In this document: in pieces, positions 51,606-58,707 of the stretch
Layout of the letters: each line of letters opens with the position of its first letter
Position numbering within the stretch: position 1 is the first letter of the stretch
Assembly: GCF_003610355.1 (NCBI RefSeq)
Contig: NZ_RAPY01000001.1
Location: 434,001 to 498,000, forward strand
Source: Sphingobacterium detergens
GTDB lineage: Bacteria > Bacteroidota > Bacteroidia > Sphingobacteriales > Sphingobacteriaceae
DNA: 64,000 nucleotides
Direction: 5' to 3'
The notes under the pieces: model-generated
What the model was told of the DNA's origin: nothing
What the model saw: the letters and a program-made list of their open reading frames with translations, nothing else
The model's database searches: none
Made by a program: the position numbers and the translations under genes

Positions 51606-52610
51606 ATGCAGGGGAAAAAGATTGGTATAATTGGTAGCGGAAGCTGGGCGACGGCCATGATCAAGATGCTATGCGAAAATGACCAAGACAAACATATTTT
51701 TTGGTGGATTAGAAAAGAGGAAGATGCGGAGTATATTCAACAATTTAAACACAACCCGACTTATTTGAGTGGTGTTTCTGTTGATTTGAGTATTACAACC
51801 ATCGATACCAATGCCAAAAATGTTGTTGTTAATTCAGATATTGTTATTTTAAATACGCCAGCAGCTTATTTAAAAGATGCATTGAGAGGAGTCACAAAGG
51901 AAGATTTTAAAGACAAGATAGTCGTGTCAGCCATCAAAGGGATAATTCCTAAGGATAACCTGATTATCGGCGAGTTTTTGGAACAGCATTACGCGGTCGA
52001 TATCGAACGGATCTGTGTGGTCGGAGGACCTTGCCATGCGGAAGAAGTCGCCTTAGGTAAGCTGTCTTACCTGACATTTGGATGCAAAAACTTGGATAGT
52101 GCAGCCCTGGTTGCTTCGTTTTTGTCTTCCAGAGTCATTAAAACGATCTTATCGGAAGATATTTTAGGAATTGAATTTGGAGCTGTATTAAAGAATATTT
52201 ATGCCCTTGCTGGAGGTATATGCCATGGGTTGGGTTATGGTGATAACTTTCAGGCAGTTTTGGTTTCCAATGCTATCCGCGAGATGCGTCGGTTTGTTGC
52301 TAAAGTAGATGGCGATACATCCCGGGATGTCAATACTTCAGCTTATTTGGGAGACTTGTTGGTCACGGCATATTCGCAGTTTAGCCGCAATAGAACATTT
52401 GGTAATATGATCGGTAAAGGGTATAGCGTGCAATCGGCTCAACTTGAAATGAATATGGTGGCCGAAGGTTATTATGCTTCTGCTTGTATTCAGGAATATG
52501 CCGAAAAATATGCTGTCGAATTACCCATTTGTGATGCTGTATATCAAATTTTATATCAACATCAGCCTGCATCTAAAATTATTCAAGCCCTGAGCGAAAA
52601 ATTAACATAA
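51606..52610 (+). CDS. gpsA: Glycerol-3-phosphate dehydrogenase (NAD(P)+)
   Basis: A 334-residue enzyme that reduces dihydroxyacetone phosphate to sn-glycerol 3-phosphate for phospholipids. The Rossmann start KKIGIIGSGSWATAMIKML (GxGxxx), then KGIIPK, GGPCHAEEVALGKLSYL, the catalytic Lys region EFGAVLKNIYALAGGICHGLGYGDNFQAVL and DLLVTAYSQFSRNRTFGNMIGKG identify it. Length fits the family. It is followed 16 bases later by hemF, probably as one transcript. Confidence 0.93.
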   Translation: MQGKKIGIIGSGSWATAMIKMLCENDQDKHIFWWIRKEEDAEYIQQFKHNPTYLSGVSVDLSITTIDTNAKNVVVNSDIVILNTPAAYLKDALRGVTKEDFKDKIVVSAIKGIIPKDNLIIGEFLEQHYAVDIERICVVGGPCHAEEVALGKLSYLTFGCKNLDSAALVASFLSSRVIKTILSEDILGIEFGAVLKNIYALAGGICHGLGYGDNFQAVLVSNAIREMRRFVAKVDGDTSRDVNTSAYLGDLLVTAYSQFSRNRTFGNMIGKGYSVQSAQLEMNMVAEGYYASACIQEYAEKYAVELPICDAVYQILYQHQPASKIIQALSEKLT

Positions 52611-52626
52611 ACTAGCGATAGAGTAG

Positions 52627-53526
52627 ATGATTACAAAAGAAGCGATAGCTTTAGCTTATAAAGAAATTCAAGATGAAATATGCCAGGCTTTGGAACGCTT
52701 GGACGGTTCGGCCCGCTTTGAGGAGGAACTATGGGAAAGAGAAGGTGGGGGTGGTGGTCGAACACGGATTATTCAGAACGGCAATATATTGGAAAAAGGT
52801 GGAGTCAACTTTTCCGCCGTGCATGGCAAACTACCCGAGACAATAAAAAAAGCGTTTGGCGTCGATGAAGACGATTTTTTCGCCACTGGAGTTTCGATTG
52901 TCATTCACCCCAATAATCCATGGGTACCGATCATCCATATGAACATCCGATATTTTGAATTAAATGAACAGATGCGTTGGTTTGGAGGGGGGATTGATCT
53001 GACACCACATTACGTGAATGAAGATGATGCCCAGTTTTTCCATCAACAATTGAAAACGGTCTGCGATAAACATAATCCGACTTTTTATGATGAATTTAAA
53101 AAATGGGCCGATGACTATTTCTTTATTCGTCATAGACAAGAAACCCGTGGAATAGGAGGGGTTTTCTACGATAAATTAAATACAGCCAAAACGGGCATGG
53201 CTATGGAAGATATCTTGGCATTTTCCTGTGACTTAGGTCGTAGCTTTGCACCGACCTATACTGCGCTGGTTGAAAAAAATAGGAATAAAACATATAACGA
53301 AACGCAGAAAAATTGGCAATTGATCCGTCGGGGACGCTACGTTGAGTTTAATTTGGTCTGGGATTCTGGTACTAAATTTGGACTGGAAACAAATGGCCGT
53401 ATCGAGTCCATACTGATGAGTCTACCATCTCAAGCCAATTGGGTATACGATCATCACCCTGAAGAAGGCTCCGAAGAAGCCAAGACCTTATCCTTGTTGC
53501 GAAAAGGTATTAACTGGATTTCATAA
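52627..53526 (+). CDS. hemF: Oxygen-dependent coproporphyrinogen III oxidase
   Basis: A 299-residue heme-biosynthesis enzyme that oxidatively decarboxylates two propionates of coproporphyrinogen III. Characteristic stretches: EREGGGGGRTRIIQNGNILEKGGVNFSAV, VSIVIHPNNPWVPIIHMNIRYFE, GGGIDLTPHYVNEDDAQFFH, RGIGGVFYDKL and the signature RRGRYVEFNLVWDSGTKFGLETNGRIESILMS. It shares the strand with gpsA and the M16 peptidases, 16 and 17 bases apart. The cell can thus make heme as well as import it. No iron operator lies upstream. Confidence 0.94.
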   Translation: MITKEAIALAYKEIQDEICQALERLDGSARFEEELWEREGGGGGRTRIIQNGNILEKGGVNFSAVHGKLPETIKKAFGVDEDDFFATGVSIVIHPNNPWVPIIHMNIRYFELNEQMRWFGGGIDLTPHYVNEDDAQFFHQQLKTVCDKHNPTFYDEFKKWADDYFFIRHRQETRGIGGVFYDKLNTAKTGMAMEDILAFSCDLGRSFAPTYTALVEKNRNKTYNETQKNWQLIRRGRYVEFNLVWDSGTKFGLETNGRIESILMSLPSQANWVYDHHPEEGSEEAKTLSLLRKGINWIS

Positions 53527-53543
53527 AATCGAAAAAGAACTAG

Positions 53544-54803
53544 ATGGTTTCATACCAAAAATTTACCTTAGAAAACGGCCTCCGTGTGTTGGTACACGAG
53601 GATCATAACACAGCAATGGCCTGTGTAAATATATTGTACGATGTAGGTGCAAGGGACGAATCGCCGGAGCAGACTGGTTTTGCCCATTTATTTGAGCATC
53701 TGATGTTTGGTGGTAGCGTTAATATCCCTAGTTTTGATACAGAATTACAAAAAGTAGGTGGTGAGAATAATGCTTTTACGAGCAATGATATCACCAATTA
53801 CTATATTACTTTGCCCTCTTCGAATTTGGAAACAGCCCTTTGGTTAGAATCGGATCGCATGTTAAGTTTAGCGTTCTCGCCACAGAGCCTTGAAGTGCAG
53901 CGGAATGTAGTAAGTGAAGAATTTAAACAGCGTTATCTCAATCAACCTTATGGGGATGCCTGGCTTAAATTGCGTCCTTTAGCGTATAAGGTGCATCCAT
54001 ATCGTTGGGCTACCATTGGCAAAGAGCTAAAACATATCGAAGATGCGACCATGGAGGATGTTAAGGCTTTCTTCAAATTGCATTACAATCCACAGAGTGC
54101 AATTATGGTTGTCTCTGGTGATGTGCATTATGAAGAGGTTAAATCCTTGGTTCAGAAATGGTTCGGCGATATTGGTCCCGGCCAAAAATATAACCGTCAG
54201 CTACCACAAGAACCGATACAAAAGGAACTAAGAAGGGAAACGGCTTTTGCTCCAGTACCATTAGATGCACTTTACATGGCTTTTCACGGACCAGCACGAT
54301 TGGAAGATGGTTACTTTGCCATGGACCTACTCTCTGATATCCTTTCCAGAGGATCTTCATCAAGACTATATCGTAGACTAGTAAAGGAAGAACAGCTCTT
54401 TAGTGAGTTAAATGCCTATGTGATGGGCAGTATCGATAATAACCTGTTTGTTATCGAAGGTAAGCCTTCCGAAGGAATATCGTTGGAAGAAGCCGAACGT
54501 GCAGTATGGGGAGAACTCGATCTGTTGAAAAAAGAATTGGTGTCTGATACCGAACTGGAAAAAGTTAAAAATAAAATCGAGTCAACAAATGTATTTGCTG
54601 AATTATCAATCTTGGATAAAGCAATGAATTTGGCCTTTCATGAGTTGCTTGGTGATGCCGATGGTATCAATACCGAAGTGTCCAAATATTTGGCTGTAAC
54701 CGCCCAAGAAGTACAAACACAAGCACAAGCTATTTTTAATCCCGAAAACGCATCAGTATTAATGTATAAAGCACAAGAGGAGGAGATACGACATGTTGGA
54801 TAG
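53544..54803 (+). CDS. M16 zinc peptidase, catalytic subunit
   Basis: A 419-residue insulinase-family peptidase. The inverted zinc motif HLFEH (about 49-53, in FAHLFEHLMFGG) and the downstream Glu in VSEEFKQRY are present, so it should be catalytic. No signal peptide, so cytoplasmic. The next gene codes for a similar protein without the zinc motif, overlapping by 11 bases. The two probably form the usual active/inactive heterodimer chamber for short peptides. Confidence 0.88.
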   Translation: MVSYQKFTLENGLRVLVHEDHNTAMACVNILYDVGARDESPEQTGFAHLFEHLMFGGSVNIPSFDTELQKVGGENNAFTSNDITNYYITLPSSNLETALWLESDRMLSLAFSPQSLEVQRNVVSEEFKQRYLNQPYGDAWLKLRPLAYKVHPYRWATIGKELKHIEDATMEDVKAFFKLHYNPQSAIMVVSGDVHYEEVKSLVQKWFGDIGPGQKYNRQLPQEPIQKELRRETAFAPVPLDALYMAFHGPARLEDGYFAMDLLSDILSRGSSSRLYRRLVKEEQLFSELNAYVMGSIDNNLFVIEGKPSEGISLEEAERAVWGELDLLKKELVSDTELEKVKNKIESTNVFAELSILDKAMNLAFHELLGDADGINTEVSKYLAVTAQEVQTQAQAIFNPENASVLMYKAQEEEIRHVG

Positions 54804-56115
54804 AACAAAAGCACCTGAATTCCGTGAAATTGGTCATATAAGTTTGAAAGAACCTGTCAAAAAGCAGTTCGCAAACGGATTGCCAGTGTATGTATTTCAT
54901 TCTCCTGAGCAGGAACTTGTCCGCATTGAATGGATTTTTGAAAATAAATACCTCGATGCACAAAATGAAAATCCGCTCCTGAATAGTGCATTAAGTGTAT
55001 TGCTAAAAGAGGGTACAATGAGTATGTCAAGTGCCGAGATTGCAGACAAAGTAGATTTTTATGGTGCATTTCTTGTTCCCGAATACTCCTTTGATGTAAC
55101 CTCCTTGTCTTTGTATACATTGAACAGACATAGTCAGGTTCTGTTGCCGCTTGTCAAAGATATACTGACAGAAGCATCTATTCCACAGGAGGAACTTGAT
55201 ACCTATCTCCGTAACAACAAACAAAAATTTCAGGTATCCATTCAAAAAAATGATTATCTGGCACGACGTAAGTTTTACAACTTGGTTTTTGGTGAAAGCA
55301 ACCGTTATGGTCGTACACCAAAACTAGATGATTATGATGCGATTAACCGTGATCAATTGGTTGCATTATATCAGAAAGAAATTGTGCCGAGTAATTGCAC
55401 ATTGATTGTGTCTGGAAATGTTTCTGATAATTTGATGAAAGAGTTGGAGCAGATTTTTGGATTCGAATGGCTAGAAGATGCAGCAGTCACTACGGCAAAT
55501 AATCCTGTATTTATTCAAGATGCCGGTGGTATAGCTTACGAAGAAAAAGAAAATGCACTACAATCAGCTATTCGTCTAGGGAATCAAACCATTTCGAGAA
55601 CCCATCCCGATTACCCTGCACTACAATTTGTAAATACATTGTTGGGCGGATTTTTCGGTTCTCGATTGATGCGAAATATCCGTGAGGAAAAAGGATATAC
55701 CTACAGTATTGGTTCTGCAGTTGCGACCTTAAAGCATACCGGCTTTTTAACAATTGCTACGGAAGTTGGTGTCGATGTAACAAATGCAACATTAACAGAG
55801 ATCGAGAAAGAAATCAACCTGTTGAGGACCACATTAGCCCAAGACGAAGAAGTCGAGCTGGTGAAAACCTATATGGAGGGATCGATGTTGGGTTCGTTGG
55901 AGAGTATCTTTTCTCATGCGGATAAATTCAAAAATGTCTTGTTGAACGATATGAGCTTAACGTATTATTCTTATTACATGGAGCAGATCAAAAACATGAC
56001 CCCCGAGAAAGTTCGTGATATCGCAAATAAATATCTCGATTTTAACCAAATGATTAAAGTTGTCGTAGGTAAATTCAATCAGTTGGAACCGATTCATCAA
56101 GCGGTTGTAAATTAA
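54793..56115 (+). CDS. M16 peptidase, non-catalytic partner subunit
   Basis: A 440-residue M16-like protein. Where the active subunit has HxxEH, this one has NPLLNSALSVLLKEG, so it lacks zinc ligands. It keeps the R/Y pair segment GSRLMRNIREEKGYTYSIGS (about 293-312) that binds substrate in the partner's chamber. It begins inside the end of the catalytic subunit gene (ATG at 54793), implying translational coupling. The division of work between the two resembles mitochondrial processing peptidase and other bacterial M16 pairs. Confidence 0.87.
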   Translation: MLDRTKAPEFREIGHISLKEPVKKQFANGLPVYVFHSPEQELVRIEWIFENKYLDAQNENPLLNSALSVLLKEGTMSMSSAEIADKVDFYGAFLVPEYSFDVTSLSLYTLNRHSQVLLPLVKDILTEASIPQEELDTYLRNNKQKFQVSIQKNDYLARRKFYNLVFGESNRYGRTPKLDDYDAINRDQLVALYQKEIVPSNCTLIVSGNVSDNLMKELEQIFGFEWLEDAAVTTANNPVFIQDAGGIAYEEKENALQSAIRLGNQTISRTHPDYPALQFVNTLLGGFFGSRLMRNIREEKGYTYSIGSAVATLKHTGFLTIATEVGVDVTNATLTEIEKEINLLRTTLAQDEEVELVKTYMEGSMLGSLESIFSHADKFKNVLLNDMSLTYYSYYMEQIKNMTPEKVRDIANKYLDFNQMIKVVVGKFNQLEPIHQAVVN

Positions 56116-56149
56116 ATTTCACAGACTACAAAAATCAAATTCAACTTTG

Positions 56150-56157
56150 TATTTTTG
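56150..56157 (+). promoter_or_regulatory. Candidate -7 box of exonuclease gene
   Basis: TATTTTTG matches TAnnTTTG, 29 bases before the start codon. A -33 TTTG at the usual distance is not found. Confidence 0.4.
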
Positions 56158-56186
56158 GTTTTTGTAAAAAAAGCATACTATCCAGC

Positions 56187-57140
56187 ATGGAATTAAAATT
56201 AAAAAGACCATTGGTATTTTTCGATTTGGAGACGACAGGAGTTAATGTCGCGACAGATCGTATTGTAGAAGTATCATTTTTGAAAGTGATGCCCAGTGGT
56301 GAAGAAACTGTATATACGAAGAAAATTAATCCAGAAAGACCGATTCCTGCAGAATCAACCTTCTTTCATGGTATTCGTGACGAAGATATCAAAGATGCGC
56401 CGACGTTTAAAGCCATTGCAATAGAATTGGCGGCATTTATTGGCGATGCGGATTTGGCAGGATACAATTCAAATAAGTTTGATGTGCCTATGCTTATGGA
56501 AGAATTTTTACGTGCAGGCGTAGATTTTTCGTTGGAAGGGCGTGCCTTTGTTGATGTGCAAAATATCTTCCATCAAATGGAACAGCGTACTTTAAAGGCA
56601 GCGTATAAGTTTTATTGTAATGAAAATCTTGAAAATGCACATACTGCTGAAGCGGATGTGCGTGCTACGTATGAAGTCTTAAAAGCACAGTTGACAAAAT
56701 ACGAGGGATCAGCATTTGAAGACCGTCATGGCGTTGTATCTTATCCTGTTGTTAATGATGTTGCAGCATTACACGAATTTACAAATTTAAGTAAACCCGT
56801 AGATTTTGCAGGCCGCATTGTATACAACGAAGATGGATTGGAGACCATTAATTTTGGTAAACACAAAGGAAAACCGATTGTAGAAGTGTTTGAACAGGAG
56901 CCTAGCTACTATGCGTGGATGCAGAACGGTGACTTCCCTTTATATACCAAAAAAGTACTGGAAAATATCTGGATCAGATATAAGAAAGAAAAAAGCGAGC
57001 AAAAAGCTAAAGCGGCTCCGACGCATTCAGTAGAAGATAAAAAAACTGCTAAAAAGGAATTCAATCAACAAAAAGAGGAGAAACCTCAAAATATCTCTTT
57101 GGATATGTTGAAAGGATTGCAAGATAAATTTAAAAAATAA
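56187..57140 (+). CDS. DnaQ-like 3'-5' exonuclease with C-terminal extension
   Basis: A 317-residue DEDDh exonuclease. Exo I VFFDLETTGVN (Asp13, Glu15), Exo II GYNSNKFDVPML and Exo III HTAEADVRATYEVL are complete. The C-terminal half adds a DUF3820-like module (INFGKHKGKPIVEVFEQEPSYYAWMQNGDFPLYTK, about 220-255) and a Lys-rich linker tail. The fusion is frequent in Bacteroidota. It may proofread or trim DNA ends. trxB follows after 27 bases. Confidence 0.87.
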   Translation: MELKLKRPLVFFDLETTGVNVATDRIVEVSFLKVMPSGEETVYTKKINPERPIPAESTFFHGIRDEDIKDAPTFKAIAIELAAFIGDADLAGYNSNKFDVPMLMEEFLRAGVDFSLEGRAFVDVQNIFHQMEQRTLKAAYKFYCNENLENAHTAEADVRATYEVLKAQLTKYEGSAFEDRHGVVSYPVVNDVAALHEFTNLSKPVDFAGRIVYNEDGLETINFGKHKGKPIVEVFEQEPSYYAWMQNGDFPLYTKKVLENIWIRYKKEKSEQKAKAAPTHSVEDKKTAKKEFNQQKEEKPQNISLDMLKGLQDKFKK

Positions 57141-57167
57141 CTTTATTAATAGCTTAGAAAAAGGATT

Positions 57168-58124
57168 ATGGAATTCAAACAAGAAGTGGAGCATGTACAA
57201 TGTCTGATTATTGGTTCAGGACCGGCGGGATATACTGCAGCAATTTATGCTGCCCGTGCGGATATGAAACCAGTGGTATATACAGGTATTGTACCGGGGG
57301 GGCAGTTGACACAAACAACAGAAGTGGACAATTTTCCGGGATATCCAAAGGGGATTACCGGTCCAGTTATGATGGAAGACTTACGGGAACAAGCTGAACG
57401 CTTTGGAACATCCGTACGCTTTGGTTATGTGACAAAAGTAGACTTCACAGGTGATGTACACCGCGTAGAAATTGATGGAACAGTTCAGGTTACTGCCGAC
57501 ACGGTGATTATTGCTACAGGAGCAACAGCGAAGTGGTTGGGCTTAGAATCTGAACAAAAATATAATGGTTTTGGTGTGTCAGCTTGTGCTGTCTGTGACG
57601 GTTTCTTCTTTAAAAATCAAGAAGTTGCCATCGTAGGTGCTGGTGATACAGCTGCAGAAGAGGCGACTTATCTCGCAAAATTGTGTTCGAAAGTACACAT
57701 GTTGGTGCGTCGTGATGAGTTCCGCGCATCTAAAGCAATGGTACACCGCGTCATGAACACACCGAATATCGAAGTACATTACAACTCCGAAGCTAAAGAG
57801 GTTTTAGGGGATGGTCAAGTGGTGACAGGAATCCGTGTAATCAATAACAAAGATCAATCTGAGAAAGATCTTGAAGTAACAGGTTTCTTCGTTGCAATTG
57901 GTCATAAACCCAATACGGAGTTGTTTACTGGCGTATTGGAAATGGATGAAACAGGCTATCTGATTACCAAGCCAGATAGTACTGCAACCAATATACCAGG
58001 AGTCTTTGCCTGTGGAGATGTACAGGATAATATATTCCGCCAAGCAATCACTGCGGCTGGTACAGGTTGTATGGCTGCGCTTGAAGCAGAAAGATATCTT
58101 GCTGCAAAAGAAAGCGGAGAATAA
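57168..58124 (+). CDS. trxB: Thioredoxin-disulfide reductase
   Basis: A 318-residue FAD enzyme that reduces thioredoxin with NADPH. FAD motif LIIGSGPAGYTAAIYAARA (about 14-32), active-site CAVCDG (about 142-147), NADPH motif VAIVGAGDTAAEEATYLA and the closing GVFACGDVQDNIFRQAITAAGTGCMAALEAERYL are all seen. The size is that of the low-molecular-weight bacterial type. It shares the strand with the exonuclease gene 27 bases upstream. A 12-bp terminator closes the unit. Confidence 0.95.
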   Translation: MEFKQEVEHVQCLIIGSGPAGYTAAIYAARADMKPVVYTGIVPGGQLTQTTEVDNFPGYPKGITGPVMMEDLREQAERFGTSVRFGYVTKVDFTGDVHRVEIDGTVQVTADTVIIATGATAKWLGLESEQKYNGFGVSACAVCDGFFFKNQEVAIVGAGDTAAEEATYLAKLCSKVHMLVRRDEFRASKAMVHRVMNTPNIEVHYNSEAKEVLGDGQVVTGIRVINNKDQSEKDLEVTGFFVAIGHKPNTELFTGVLEMDETGYLITKPDSTATNIPGVFACGDVQDNIFRQAITAAGTGCMAALEAERYLAAKESGE

Positions 58125-58194
58125 GATCCTGCAAATAGTGGATACCTTTGGGATATCAACGCTAGCGAGGATGAATTCTCAAAAAAATTGTAAG

Positions 58195-58223
58195 CATAAG
58201 CCCGATCCCATATCGGGCTTATG
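58195..58223 (+). terminator. Terminator of trxB
   Basis: CATAAGCCCGAT (58195-58206) and ATCGGGCTTATG (58212-58223), perfect 12-bp arms with a 5-base loop, then TTGTTTT. Confidence 0.9.
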
Positions 58224-58365
58224 TTGTTTTAGGCACTCTCTTCTACAATGACCCGCCTGATAGATTTATCTTACGAGAATAAATAATCTTTTTTAGAAAA
58301 GAACTGCCACTAATACCTCTGATTGATTCGTTTCAACGCGATAAATAACCCTTGATAAGAAAATC

Positions 58366-58420
58366 ATAAATAGTTTTCAAAAAGACTACTTATTTAGTAG
58401 TCTTTTTGAAAACTATTTAT
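58366..58420. repeat. Perfect 25-bp inverted repeat in SusC leader
   Basis: Arms 58366-58390 and 58396-58420 are exact reverse complements over 25 bases with a 5-base TATTT loop. The right arm merges into a TATATTTG promoter-like box. It could be an operator for a dimeric regulator or a very stable hairpin. The stretch 58224-58365 before it holds nothing else that I see. Confidence 0.95.
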
Positions 58421-58427
58421 ATATTTG
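58420..58427 (+). promoter_or_regulatory. Candidate -7 box of sulfatase operon
   Basis: TATATTTG matches TAnnTTTG and begins at the end of the inverted repeat. Transcription would start near 58434, about 58 bases before the leader peptide ATG. No TTTG sits at the -33 distance, so an activator bound to the repeat may be needed. Confidence 0.5.
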
Positions 58428-58443
58428 TACTGTCGTTAACAAT

Positions 58444-58673
58444 TGGCGTTGGCAACGAACATAAAATCTAGACTACAAATTTTGAACAAGTATGAAAAAC
58501 GACTATCTAAAACCGCTAAAAAGCAACCTAAAACTTATCCCAACTTTTAATCTTTTCTTCTTCATTTGTCGAATGCGAATGTGTAGTTAAACACACCCAT
58601 CTTTCTTGTTTATAAATCATTAAACAAGCAATTCGAGTTTTAAAAAAAATAAGAGTACCAAATGGCGTTGGCA
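58444..58673 (+). repeat. Direct repeat pair TGGCGTTGGCA in leader
   Basis: The 11-mer TGGCGTTGGCA occurs at 58444-58454 and 58663-58673. In the first copy it is embedded in CGTTGGCAACG, a near-palindrome. The two copies flank the leader peptide gene, suggesting a regulatory role; coincidence is possible. Confidence 0.5.
58492..58590 (+). CDS. 32-residue leader peptide with C-terminal CRMRMCS
   Basis: ATG at 58492 to TAA at 58588-58590: basic and hydrophobic residues (MKNDYLKPLKSNLKLIP), a Phe-rich stretch (NLFFFI) and the end CRMRMCS with Cys codons at 58567 and 58582 and two Met codons between. The gene lies in the transcribed leader of a SusC/SusD/sulfatase operon, 118 bases before susC, and is followed by a stem at 58605-58628. 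Sulfur-containing residues at the very end of a short peptide before sulfur-acquisition genes is the layout of a translational attenuator. No experimental support is known to me. A chance ORF cannot be excluded, though the codon order argues against it. Confidence 0.55.
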   Translation: MKNDYLKPLKSNLKLIPTFNLFFFICRMRMCS

Positions 58674-58680
58674 CTTGTTT
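58605..58680 (+). promoter_or_regulatory. Mutually exclusive leader hairpins (attenuator-like)
   Basis: CTTGTTTA (58605-58612) pairs with TAAACAAG (58621-58628). The same TAAACAAG segment can instead pair with CTTGTTT at 58674-58680, close to the susC start at 58708. An upstream AACAAG (58485-58490) offers a third alternative. Only one pairing can form at a time, as in attenuators that respond to ribosome position. Confidence 0.4.
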
Positions 58681-58707
58681 GCATATTCATATTAAATAGA
58701 ACTGACA

